Below are positions 7,201-13,500 of a stretch of DNA of 13,500 nt, one piece after another. The notes below the pieces were generated by a model. The model did no database searches, was not told the DNA's origin, and was given only the letters and a program-made list of their open reading frames with translations. The DNA is taken from positions 1,101,501-1,115,000 of the forward strand of contig NC_135559.1 in NCBI RefSeq assembly GCF_964340395.1, in the 5' to 3' direction. The translations under genes were made by a program, and so were the position numbers. Position 1 is the stretch's first letter. The number at the start of each line of letters is the position of its first letter. Source of the stretch: Glandiceps talaboti (Eukaryota > Hemichordata > Enteropneusta > Spengelidae).

Positions 7201-10200
7201 AGTTATTGAAGTCATGATGGTTGAATGGTTAGAGTGGCCGGCTTGGAATCTGCAGATCGCAGATTCGAGCCCCGCCGCTGCCGTTTTTTTCTGAATTCTA
7301 AAGTCCTTGGGTACGATTTCATTCATGATTGTGCCTCAGTCAACCCAGCTGTATAATTGGGTACCTGGTAGGATAGAGGTTTTACATTTTAAATTTTGTT
7401 TTAAATTTTTCTATATTTTGTCCCATAGATCATTTATATATTGTTCATGTTTTCAAAATATTGCACTCTCCTTTCATAAATAAGTGTGTCAGTTGTGGAT
7501 AAACTTTATATTCAATTTATCACAAAGCGATGATATATACAGCGGTCACACAGCCCAAAGGTGTAGTGTAGTTAAGTTGATAGGCATCCCATGTGATACG
7601 GTACGGTGTGTTGTATAGTAGCTTTCCTATAACTTATATTACTTGTACAATTTGCTATAAAGCACATTTCAGTATACAAAGCGTAACTTTTAGACGAATG
7701 TAGAAAATTATGCTGTAATACAAAAAAAATTGTACATGACACTGTTTTGTAAAATCATCACATCTGAATGAATGAATGAATGAATGAATGAATGAATGAA
7801 TGAATGAATGAATGAATGAATGAATGACATTTATTTCACCAGATAACAAAAATAAGCTACACTTTCAAAGAAACATATGATACAAATATACAAAATGAAT
7901 ACAAAAGAATAAATCTATTAAATATACCATTTCACGATTATTTTGAAACCATTGCGGCTTGTTAGAGTTCTAACAGAAGAGATTGACTGTCGTTTTACAT
8001 GTAATAAATATTTTCCCAAGATAGAGAATATGCAATGAAAAATGCAAATTCAATTAATACGTCCTTCTTCTTGAGGCGTACGTTAGTTAATAACCCTGCC
8101 GTAAAGAGGGCAGTAGTTTGCGATAATATAAATATATTGCCAAGACGTGATGTCACTATAATGCCACCCAAGCTGACAAACAAGCCCAAAATTTGAGGTA
8201 CATTTTGTTGTGGATAAGATCTACACAATTGATGTCACGAGATCACAATCGTCTCATATTGCCCATCTTCCTCTCGCCGTAAGGGCCTTGCACCGAAGCT
8301 GCAGTTATTGATACAACGAGTGATAAGTAGTGAAGTGTACAGTCGCCTCTGTAATCGATTTTTACCCCTTTTCCATTAAATGTGTGAGCAGGTGTTCTCA
8401 GACACGGACATATGAGAAATGTGACTTCGAGCAATGTTGGAACACCTTCCGGTCTTTCTGTCTTGCTTTACGTGCAAACGATAAGAATTTCTGAAATTTG
8501 AGAACTGTTAAAGTTTGGCGGTGAATTATATTTTTTTTGTTACCAGACAAAATACATTCAGCTTCATACAAAATGATTTTTTTCTTTTAAATTTTGGAAT
8601 TTGATTTTTGTAATCGAAACTATGAGTAATTGATTTTCGATGACATCAGTAATCTTGTGTCGAATTAACATTTAAACATTTTCCATGAATTTATCTTGAT
8701 TTGTTCAATTTAGTTTTCCCCACTGTTATATGTATCTAATAGTATTAGCAAGTAATTCATAGCGTGACTACAGACCAATCCGAGGTTTTAGCAACAGAAG
8801 CCGTCTGGCTCATCACAAACCTCACTAACGTTACTACATTTTATCCCCTGTCTCCAAAACTTATTACTGTTACATTACATTGTTTGGCATGGCAATTTTT
8901 TTTTACTGACACCTGTTTTCACAAAACTCTTACTGGCACTGGTCTACTTTATTGTCTGGCCTGACAAAATTCTTCCCAAAATGATTATGTTCTTTGTTTC
9001 ATTTTCCCAATAGTGCTACATTTTCTTTACATGACCTACAAGGTGATCTGCATACTTAAAGGATTAAAATGTAAAACTAAACTTATAATTTGTGTCCCGC
9101 CAGACGATAAAATGTAGCAATGTTTAAGATTTGTGTCCTGCCAGACGATAAAATGTAGCAATGTTTAAAATTTGTGTCCTGCCAGACGATAAAATGAAGC
9201 AGTGTTTGTAAGATTACTGTCAAGTCAGACGACTTTAAATTTCTGTTTTAAGTCTAGCTTCTATGTGTAAATACATAGACATGACACTTGTGTTTATTGC
9301 GTGCGGACCAATGAATCACTTTTTATTTTACTTACCCCCTTCAAACCATTATATTTTTTCGTTTGTGTGCTAGCTCCGCCGCTTGTTGACGAGACATCGT
9401 TTTCATTCACATCTCGTTGATTTAGTTTTCTGTCTTATATAAGGCTACAGATTGGCAACATTGACAAGTTTTGAATTATGTTTCCTATCAAATGTAGTGT
9501 GAAGAATCTACACTGAACTGTCAGCTAACGTATGGTATTCCTTGATCAGTAAACATTACAAATTATCTGAGTGAATTCTCATTTAAAACGAATTTAGATA
9601 ATTTACCCGTTGTTAACTTATTTGATATATACTTTGGCAAGCATATGGTTCCCTAAGTTGAGCCGTATATACTAGTATGTTGCACATACACACGGGATTG
9701 CCTGCATCTTTCTTTTCAGTAAGGATATTCTGAAATCAATGCCTCGAATAAGAAATTATTTCTACGTATCCAAAATGAAATAAAAAGTTACTGTGTGTTG
9801 GTGCCGGTAACCGTATTTCCCAACCTATACTGGCGATGAAAAAAATGAACTATCGGCGAAAAATCGCGTCCTTTTTTTGTCGCTTCCCTTGACAAATGAA
9901 ACGCCTGTTAAACCTTGCATCGAATAGTTGCGCCTTATAACATTCGCGATTTTGACGAAACATTTGGTCGACTACACTGAAATCAGATTGACTATAGAGT
10001 TTCAGTCAGGCGGTCACCAAATGTTTTTTGGTTACTAATTCCACAAATAAAAATACAGGCACTGATCATGATAGGTGACAGTGGTGTTCATTTGTGTTCA
10101 CAGTGAGATAAAATATATCATTTAAATTTTATTTTATATGCTTGCACAATATCAGAGTCTGGATTTTGTTTTATGTAATTCGTAACAAAATCCTCGTTTA

Positions 10201-10576
10201 AGACGTAAAAATAACCATCATGCTGCCTACTCTATCGTCACTCTGGTTTGGTAGTATCGGTGTCAGTGGTGTGAAAACGTGCAAGTATTTCAACATTTTA
10301 AACCATATAGTAAAGGTTTTTTTGTACTGTGGACATACTCACCATTTCTGTTCATATTGACGGCAAAACACTTATTAAGTCGACAGAATGGACACCAGTT
10401 TCTTCTAGCCTTGTCTATTGTACAGTTTCCTTTCCCAATACACGTGTATACCATGTTACGACGAATGCTTCGCTTAAAGAAACAACTGCAACCGTCGCAG
10501 CAGTAGACCCCATAGTGTTTACCGTAACTTTTATCACCGCACACTTGGCAGGCAACTGGGTTTGGCAATGTTCGAC
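4032..10576 (-). CDS. NR2E-group nuclear receptor, five coding exons (first exon not found)
   Basis: A ligand-type transcription factor of the steroid/thyroid receptor superfamily, acting in the nucleus. Join on the - strand: 10576-10343, 7059-6643, 5725-5400, 4819-4687, 4264-4032. All introns are GT-AG, phases match (1, 1, 0, 1), and the sum including one base from the missing exon is exactly 448 codons with the stop. Order: two-zinc-finger [14 protein letters not shown]-terminal extension, Ser/Pro-rich hinge, LBD. The LBD carries NR2 signatures: [18 protein letters not shown] (helices 3-5), [32 protein letters not shown] (helix 10) and [15 protein letters not shown]. These match TLX/PNR-type LBDs as I know them. 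P-box CDGCSCFF plus DKARRNWC resembles arthropod Hr83 (NR2E5) from memory, and this subgroup call is the less certain part. The family is known for TLX and PNR acting in neural and eye development; the role here is inference. Confidence 0.93.
4687..4819 (-). CDS. Nuclear receptor exon: mid ligand-binding domain
   Basis: The acceptor is TTGAATTGTTTACAG|GCG (phase 0) and the donor AGAACAG|GTAGGA (phase 1). The 44 codons read [20 protein letters not shown] and [20 protein letters not shown], ending LFRT. The second part matches the helix 7-8 region of NR2E/NR2F receptors (L-x-x-D-x-x-E-F-A/x-L-x-A-I/L-V). It joins in frame to both neighbouring exons. Confidence 0.91.
5205..5399. repeat. Three degenerate direct repeats reaching the LBD exon donor site
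   Basis: Copies at about 5205-5257, 5259-5324 and 5333-5399 share GTTGG/AGYCATARACTTTTA near the left end. The last two also share GAGC and GTTACAATTTAC at the right end. The last copy ends at the splice donor of exon 5400-5725 (- strand GTAAATTGTAAC), so a decoy donor-like GTAAATTGTAAC lies at 5324-5313. The copies are old and imperfect. Confidence 0.55.
5400..5725 (-). CDS. Nuclear receptor exon: N-terminal half of the ligand-binding domain
   Basis: The acceptor is TTTTATTTCAG|GA (phase 1) and the donor TTGAAG|GTAAAT (phase 0). It encodes a short linker ([18 protein letters not shown]) and then helices 1-5. [17 protein letters not shown] is the helix 3 region, and [19 protein letters not shown] carries the superfamily LBD signature with the conserved Gln, Leu-rich helix and Trp. 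HAAYWP follows, where TLX has an Ala-Gln-Trp. The intron at its 3' side holds degenerate repeats of the donor region. Confidence 0.92.
5794..5949. repeat. Left arm of an imperfect inverted repeat
   Basis: It pairs with 6069-6267. The matches are in order from the spacer outward: ATGTAGCAAGAAA, AGTATA, TTGGTTYCTGCA, an identical 14-mer TTGTATCAAACAGA (5892-5879, - strand), AACTTGAAACGGACCGT against AATTTGAAACGAACTGT, and CGACATGACT. The - strand of this arm encodes [15 protein letters not shown] after an intact acceptor-like CTGCACAG. Confidence 0.75.
5985..6036 (-). CDS. Candidate alternative first coding exon of the nuclear receptor (DBD-less form)
   Basis: GCCACCATGG, a textbook Kozak start, opens 17 codons ([17 protein letters not shown]) and runs into a consensus donor, GCA|GTAAGT, leaving phase 1. 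The next exon downstream (acceptor at 5726) accepts phase 1, giving ...SSC-R-STTISS and then the whole LBD: 247 residues with no DNA-binding domain. As an internal exon it fails, because no acceptor gives the phase demanded by the hinge exon. It lies in the spacer of an inverted repeat, so it might instead belong to a mobile element. A transcript would decide. Confidence 0.35.
6069..6267. repeat. Right arm of the imperfect inverted repeat
   Basis: This is the inverted partner of 5794-5949, longer by insertions. Its + strand reads [16 protein letters not shown] and then a stop (6141-6191). Between the two arms several codon differences are silent third-position changes (AAT/AAC, CGA/CGG, ACT/ACC, GTA/GTG), as if the segment was once under coding constraint. 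The 119-bp spacer holds the candidate ATG mini-exon. Confidence 0.75.
6643..6664. repeat. 22-bp near-perfect palindrome at the exon/donor boundary
   Basis: The sequence around a central GACGTC is self-complementary except for two symmetric positions. It covers the last 22 coding bases of the hinge exon and directly abuts the GTAAAA donor. On RNA it could form a hairpin beside the 5' splice site. Confidence 0.6.
6643..7059 (-). CDS. Nuclear receptor exon: DBD C-terminal extension and hinge
   Basis: The exon opens with (A)[17 protein letters not shown], the basic C-terminal extension that follows the DBD in NR2E receptors. A hydrophilic hinge of about 120 residues follows, rich in Ser, Asn, Pro and His, with several SP motifs (SPKPRSP, LSPKP). 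It is probably disordered and phosphorylatable. The acceptor is CCTTACAG|CT and the donor TTAG|GTAAAA; both are phase 1 and the length is a multiple of three. The acceptor lies in one copy of a 54-bp tandem duplication, and the 3' end of the exon is a near-perfect palindrome abutting the donor. Confidence 0.88.
7060..7167. repeat. Two-copy 54-bp tandem duplication carrying a 3' splice site
   Basis: Copies at 7060-7113 and 7114-7167 differ at only two positions (G/A and G/T on the + strand) and are followed by another CTGT. On the - strand each copy ends in ATTTCCATTCCTTACAG, so the acceptor of the hinge exon and its pyrimidine tract exist twice. The low divergence implies a recent duplication. 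Confidence 0.93.
7212..7385 (+). mobile_element. tRNA-derived SINE with a conserved central domain
   Basis: The head looks like a tRNA, with an A-box (TGGTTAGAGTGG, 7226-7237) and a B-box (AGATTCGAGCCC, 7261-7272) at tRNA-like spacing, followed by CCGCCGCTGCC. Stems are imperfect, so this is not a working tRNA. A T-run follows, then a domain with CCTTGGGTACGATT, CCTCAGTCAACCCAGCTGT and TTGGGTACCTGG. I recall this type of core from widely distributed invertebrate SINE families (Nin-DC-like), a match that should be searched. It lies in the intron between the receptor's DBD and hinge exons. I could not assign target-site duplications. Confidence 0.75.
7765..7827. repeat. (TGAA)n tetranucleotide microsatellite
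   Basis: About 15.75 uninterrupted TGAA units, 63 bases. No interruptions are visible, so it is likely length-polymorphic. Its position directly after an AATAAA-containing - strand sequence suggests it began as the 3' tail of a retroelement. Confidence 0.97.
7765..8460 (-). mobile_element. Probable 5'-truncated LINE-like 3' end
   Basis: Read on the - strand, a stretch including the open frames at 8434-8243 and 8228-7995 leads to TTATCTGGTGAAATAAATGTC (AATAAA at 7830-7835) and then a simple (ATTC)n tail. A simple-repeat tail after a 3' UTR is typical of several non-LTR retrotransposon clades. The short frames (hydrophobic, ending [10 protein letters not shown]) are not recognisable as reverse transcriptase, the 5' boundary is a guess, and no target-site duplication was found. 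Confidence 0.4.
8825..9240. repeat. Degenerate repeat block with inverted and tandem units
   Basis: CTACATTTTAT-type units followed by GTCTGGC-like sequence occur in one orientation at about 8834, 8944 and 9014, and in the opposite orientation as the tandem array from 9089. CTACTTTATTGTCTGGCCTG at 8944 is close to the reverse complement of an array unit. The block therefore looks like a decayed element with inverted end sequences and amplified terminal units. It fills a gap in the receptor's second intron and contains no gene. Confidence 0.5.
9089..9211. repeat. Three-copy 41-bp tandem repeat
   Basis: Units start at 9089, 9130 and 9171. Each reads TTTGTGTCC[C/T]GCCAGACGAT, then AAAATG[T/A]AGCA, then [A/G]TGTTT. 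The period is exactly 41 and only a few bases differ. A worn fourth unit with GTCAAGTCAGACGAC follows to about 9240. Confidence 0.92.
9958..10026. repeat. Short inverted repeat (hairpin-forming)
   Basis: AAACATTTGGT (9958-9968) is matched by its exact complement ACCAAATGTTT (10016-10026). Inside it, GAC pairs with GTC, and ACTGAAA (9976-9982) pairs with TTTCAGT (10000-10006). The loop is about 17 bases. It could be a foldback element or a small-RNA-like hairpin; I recognise no known microRNA. Confidence 0.6.
10343..10576 (-). CDS. Nuclear receptor exon: DNA-binding domain
   Basis: This exon encodes both zinc fingers: CQVC...CDGC, then CIGKGNC...CPFC, with all eight zinc-ligand Cys present. 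The P-box region reads [11 protein letters not shown]. Most NR2E receptors have Gly where this one has the second Cys (CDGCSGFF or CNGCSGFF), so an extra Cys sits in the recognition helix. The second finger has the ordinary 5-residue D-box spacing. The acceptor is TTTTTTCTATCATTGAAG|GT and the donor AAATG|GTGAGT, both phase 1. No in-frame ATG exists between the upstream stop (TAA near 10640) and the first finger, so an upstream exon must supply the start. Confidence 0.92.
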
Positions 10577-10668
10577 CTTCAATGATAGAAAAAATGTATT
10601 TTCGATGAGAATTATTCCAATCTTTCCAGAATATCACTTATTCAGCGAGTTTTGTTTTCTCTTTCGAT

Positions 10669-10736
10669 CGTAAACAGAAATTGTATTTTTTTGTAAAACA
10701 TCGTAAATAGAAATTGTATTTTTTTTTGTAAAACAT
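10669..10736. repeat. Two-copy tandem repeat of about 34 bp
   Basis: CGTAAA[C/T]AGAAATTGTATT followed by a T-run and GTAAAACAT occurs at 10669-10701 and 10702-10736. The copies differ by one base and by T-run length. It lies just upstream of the receptor's DBD exon acceptor. Confidence 0.9.
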
Positions 10737-11289
10737 AAAAAACTATATACTATTTGTTCCTATGCCTGTTGAGGTTGTATTCGCGAGTACACCTCTCTTT
10801 GGACTAGCCACTTTGAATTCTAAATTTCGGTCTGTTTTCCTATGTCAAAATCTTTTCTCTTTTTGATAAATGTGTTTAAAAGCTAACATAATTTGATCTG
10901 AGATTAAATAATATAACAACAGATATGACGTGTGTGTCTGTCTTTGAACTGATGTCGTAAAGTGTATGTAGCGACCAAAGTATTCTAATAATTCCTAAAC
11001 GTATAAAATAACAGATCTATTACATGTATTATTTATCGTATAAATAAACGTCTGACTCTGCATAATTAGTAAAGTCGACAAACATATCCTGATATCAAAT
11101 CAATGTATATCCTTTGCTTCATTCTACATTCCGATACCTCGAAAACTCATAACTTACAGACTATGTATAGATTCTACTGTGGTTAGGTTTATTGGCCAAA
11201 CATTGACAAGTATTTTAGGAAAATCATATTAAAGAAAAGATATTTCATATCAATTTAATTGTATAAAAAGTTGGTTGTTATAATTTCAT

Positions 11290-11485
11290 TTTAATTCTCT
11301 GACAAACGATGTGACCTAGTCCTTGCATATATGTCATCATTAAGAAACTCAGTGAAATCTTCTAATCGGCAAATACCGGCGTCTCGTAAATTTCCGTAAC
11401 CGGTTTCGAACTCGCTACATACAAGACACGGTCAGACGTTGGCCTCGAAAGACCAATTGAACCCTCTCGTCGTCATGTTAGTACC
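11290..11485 (-). mobile_element. Possible second tRNA-derived SINE
   Basis: On the - strand, AGTTCGAAACC (near 11402-11412) resembles a pol III B-box. Upstream of it, CAATTGGTCTTTCGAGGCCAACG (about 11455-11433) sits where an A-box would be. GC-richer sequence (GAGACGCCGGTATTTGCCG) follows. No proper cloverleaf forms and no tail is evident. It differs from the SINE at 7.2 kb. Confidence 0.35.
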
Positions 11486-11599
11486 AACTAACTGATGTGA
11501 TAACTTTAAAAGTATTTTATTCTGTGTAAACTCATATATTATTCATTGAAAATGAAAACTATTTAAAATGTTCTGTCGATTAGTAACCATGAAATCTAC

Positions 11600-11691
11600 T
11601 CACACAGAGAGAGACACACAGTCACACACTACACTATACTACACGACACGACACTACACTACACGACACTGCACTGCACTACACTACACTC
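11600..11691. repeat. CA-rich / (ACACT)n simple repeat
   Basis: An impure run: CACACAGAGAGAGACACACA, then about 60 bases built from ACACT, ACACG and GCACT pentamers. It is low-complexity DNA with no coding sense. Confidence 0.9.
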
Positions 11692-12429
11692 TTCATTTTC
11701 CGTATCGCTGTTAATTTTCATAGTCGTGAAAATGTACCCGTTCCTTTTTGTTAACATTTTAAATGACTAGTTCCAAACTCGAGAACGTTTACATTCTGTG
11801 AAATATTGAGACAAAACATGTTTACGGCAATGTGTGTATGCAGTGATTTGAGTCAATCGCTTCAGTCACAGAGTCAGATAATATAGAAATTCAGTGTTTC
11901 TTTTTAACTGTACGGATAAAGCAAATAACCACAAATAATTTCTTACCTAAAGAAAGATAAAAAGTGTGGAAGTTTTACCCATATATTTTTTAATAGTTAA
12001 ACAATATGAAGCGGTATGAAGAGGAATCAAGCATAGCATGGTACATCAAAACAACCCTAATATGTGTTACACAAAAACTGAAAGTGGAAGACTCTGTTAT
12101 TTCATATGTGTGTACAAACACTTTATCTAATCACTTGGTACTGTTGTTAGCAGAACCATTCTACTGAAATATTTCTATTATTGCCTAAATATCTTAGCCA
12201 TTGACGTGACAACAAAGGGTTTAGACTGTAAACATATATCTTACAACAAAACTTGTTTTACGAATGTATACGTCATTGTGATACGTTTACGCCTGTCGCT
12301 GGTAGTCTACGATAATTTTAGTATTCGTATGAAAACCCCAGATTGTTTTCCTGGATTTGATTAAATAGTATTATGGCATAAATAGAACTAAATCATACAA
12401 ATTACAATATAAACCAGTTCACATGAAAC

Positions 12430-12665
12430 AGAACATATTCTGGCGTGACAACGATCTTACTAAAATTGCAACATTTCGTTTTCTGATGCGACATAAACCT
12501 TCCCTATATTGCTACATTTCTTTCCGTGAGCTATCTTTAGGTGATTCACACCATGAAAGAATTGAAAAGTAACGATTATAAAGACATTTTTTGCTGAACC
12601 AGATGATACAATTTAGTAAATGTTACTATTTTGTCTTGTCAGACGACATTTTGAACCAGTCAACT
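12430..12665. repeat. Diverged second copy of the dispersed repeat near 9 kb
   Basis: TGGCGTGACAA, then ATTGCTACATTTCTTTCCGTGA, AGGTGATTCACACC and TTGTCAGACGACATTTTGA appear in the same order as TGGCCTGACAA (8958), AGTGCTACATTTTCTTTACATG (9012), AGGTGATCTGCATA and AAGTCAGACGACTTTAAA (to 9238). I aligned these by eye; similarity is patchy. They look like two old copies of one non-autonomous element. Confidence 0.45.
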
Positions 12666-13339
12666 AGATTCTCAGTTTGTATTTCGCTAGACTAAGCCCA
12701 AACTGATCTTAGTACGTTCTGACTCGATGTACGTATTAAGGCAGATAAGATCAAGAAAAAAGTTATGAAATGTCAATTTGAAAGTAGAACAATTAACAGA
12801 AGACTAATATTTAATAGGTCAAATGAAATCATTCTATTTTTAAATAGGGGGGATCCTATTTTGGGAACATCTCTATTTTATTGAGTCAATTGTTTTAAAT
12901 TTTCGCATCATTTTCCCGCCACTTTTCTCAGACTACATACTATTTTAGGTTCGTAAGGAAAGAGTAGATAAAGCATGATAATCAGAGCCAAGTTATCTTT
13001 TATTTGTCTTGAAATCTTTGACAAGAACTTGACGTAATCCCTCGTGTACTCAAGGTTGAAAGAATATGACTAATTAATTTGAGATTAATTTCTCGAAAAG
13101 GAAAACCAATTAATTTGAAATAATATGGGTGTTGAATCTCCAACAAAATCTCATTTGCCCAGAATTGTGGGTATATTTTCAAGTTCTACAATATATAAGC
13201 TATACATAAAAATTTCAAACTAACTGACATGAATTATAAAGAGACCCTGTTAATTTTCTACTTTCCGCGCATTGCAAATTTAAAACTTGAATAATGTGCT
13301 GTTGTAGGATGTCATGACTCAACTAGAAATAATTCTAAC

Positions 13340-13347
13340 TATAAAAG
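13340..13347 (+). promoter_or_regulatory. TATA-box-like motif
   Basis: TATAAAAG followed by GC is a strong TATA-box match on the + strand, near the right edge. No gene start can be followed within the remaining 150 bases, so it may be coincidence in AT-rich DNA. Confidence 0.2.
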
Positions 13348-13500
13348 GCTACACTGACGATGTATATTGTATATTTAACCTTACAAGTGTAAATGCAGGT
13401 AGTCTAGAACTAATAGAAAGCTACTGTGGCGAGTCTAAGTTGGTCCCTTATACCACCACACAGGATGATCTACATAATTATAAGGTTTCGTTAAAATCTG

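Larger units (their letters stand above)
10577..13500. other. Non-coding upstream region (probable first intron or 5' flank of the receptor)
   Basis: I find no exon here that I can defend. The DBD exon needs an upstream first exon ending in phase 1. I checked donor-like sites (near 11152, 11598, 11944, 12468 and 13379 on the - strand), and each lacked an in-frame ATG, hit a stop, or had the wrong phase. Apart from the listed repeats, the stretches 10740-11280, 11700-12430 and 12670-13330 are plain AT-rich sequence. Confidence 0.6.

Noticed and set aside
7215-7283. Functional tRNA gene
   Set aside because: A- and B-boxes are present but the acceptor and T stems do not pair properly, and a SINE body follows.
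6752-7326. Open frames on both strands overlapping the hinge exon
   Set aside because: Only the - strand frame continuing AVQEERGPR from the DBD is phase-consistent. The others are overlaps and the translated 54-bp repeat.
7655-7849. - strand frame with repeated HSFI units
   Set aside because: It is only the translated (TGAA)n microsatellite.
8764-8964. 66-codon + strand frame
   Set aside because: It lies in the degenerate repeat block and has no recognisable protein features or ATG-linked context.
9089-9211. CRISPR-like regularly spaced repeats
   Set aside because: The units are directly tandem with no unique spacers, and the DNA is eukaryotic.
9434-9445. TATATAAGG as a promoter
   Set aside because: It sits inside a receptor intron on the opposite strand with no open frame or exon following.
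10329-10673. 114-codon + strand open frame
   Set aside because: It is antisense to the zinc-finger exon, whose reading is unmistakable.

Overview
This is eukaryotic, metazoan DNA: AT-rich, with spliced genes (GT-AG introns, polypyrimidine tracts, AATAAA signals), a tRNA-derived SINE and microsatellites. It contains most of an NR2E-group nuclear receptor gene. The gene content and SINE suggest a bilaterian invertebrate, probably marine (lophotrochozoan or ambulacrarian). The species cannot be fixed from the sequence.

Layout. (1) Bases 1-2695, + strand: one long coding exon of an unrecognised membrane protein. It has a long charged, disordered N-terminal region, about five membrane segments and a Cys-rich C-terminal domain. 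Its reading frame stays open almost to the left edge, so the exon may continue a gene that starts outside the window. (2) Bases 2696-4031: convergent intergenic DNA holding the 3' ends of both genes and a GC-richer 2.9-3.15 kb island that is open on both strands. (3) Bases 4032-10576, - strand: five coding exons of a nuclear receptor. They run DNA-binding domain (10343-10576), Ser/Pro-rich hinge (6643-7059), then three ligand-binding-domain exons (5400-5725, 4687-4819, 4032-4264). All four splice junctions agree in phase, giving 447 residues plus a missing first exon. The P-box is unusual (CDGCSCFF), and the signature resembles the Hr83/NR2E5 type rather than TLX or PNR. (4) Bases 10577-13500: no coding sequence that I can support. 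It is probably the receptor's first intron or 5' flank, with repeats.

The receptor introns hold the most unusual structure. A 54-bp tandem duplication copies a 3' splice site; the extra acceptor would create a DBD-only product. A degenerate repeat copies the region of a 5' splice site. An inverted repeat around 5.8-6.3 kb flanks a Kozak-perfect ATG mini-exon that is phase-compatible with the LBD and would encode a DBD-less receptor. Other elements are a tRNA-SINE, a probable LINE-like 3' tail ending in a (TGAA)n run, a 41-bp tandem array belonging to a dispersed repeat family with a diverged copy near 12.5 kb, and a hairpin at about 9.96-10.03 kb.

The two genes are tail-to-tail. Nothing in the sequence shows that their products work together.
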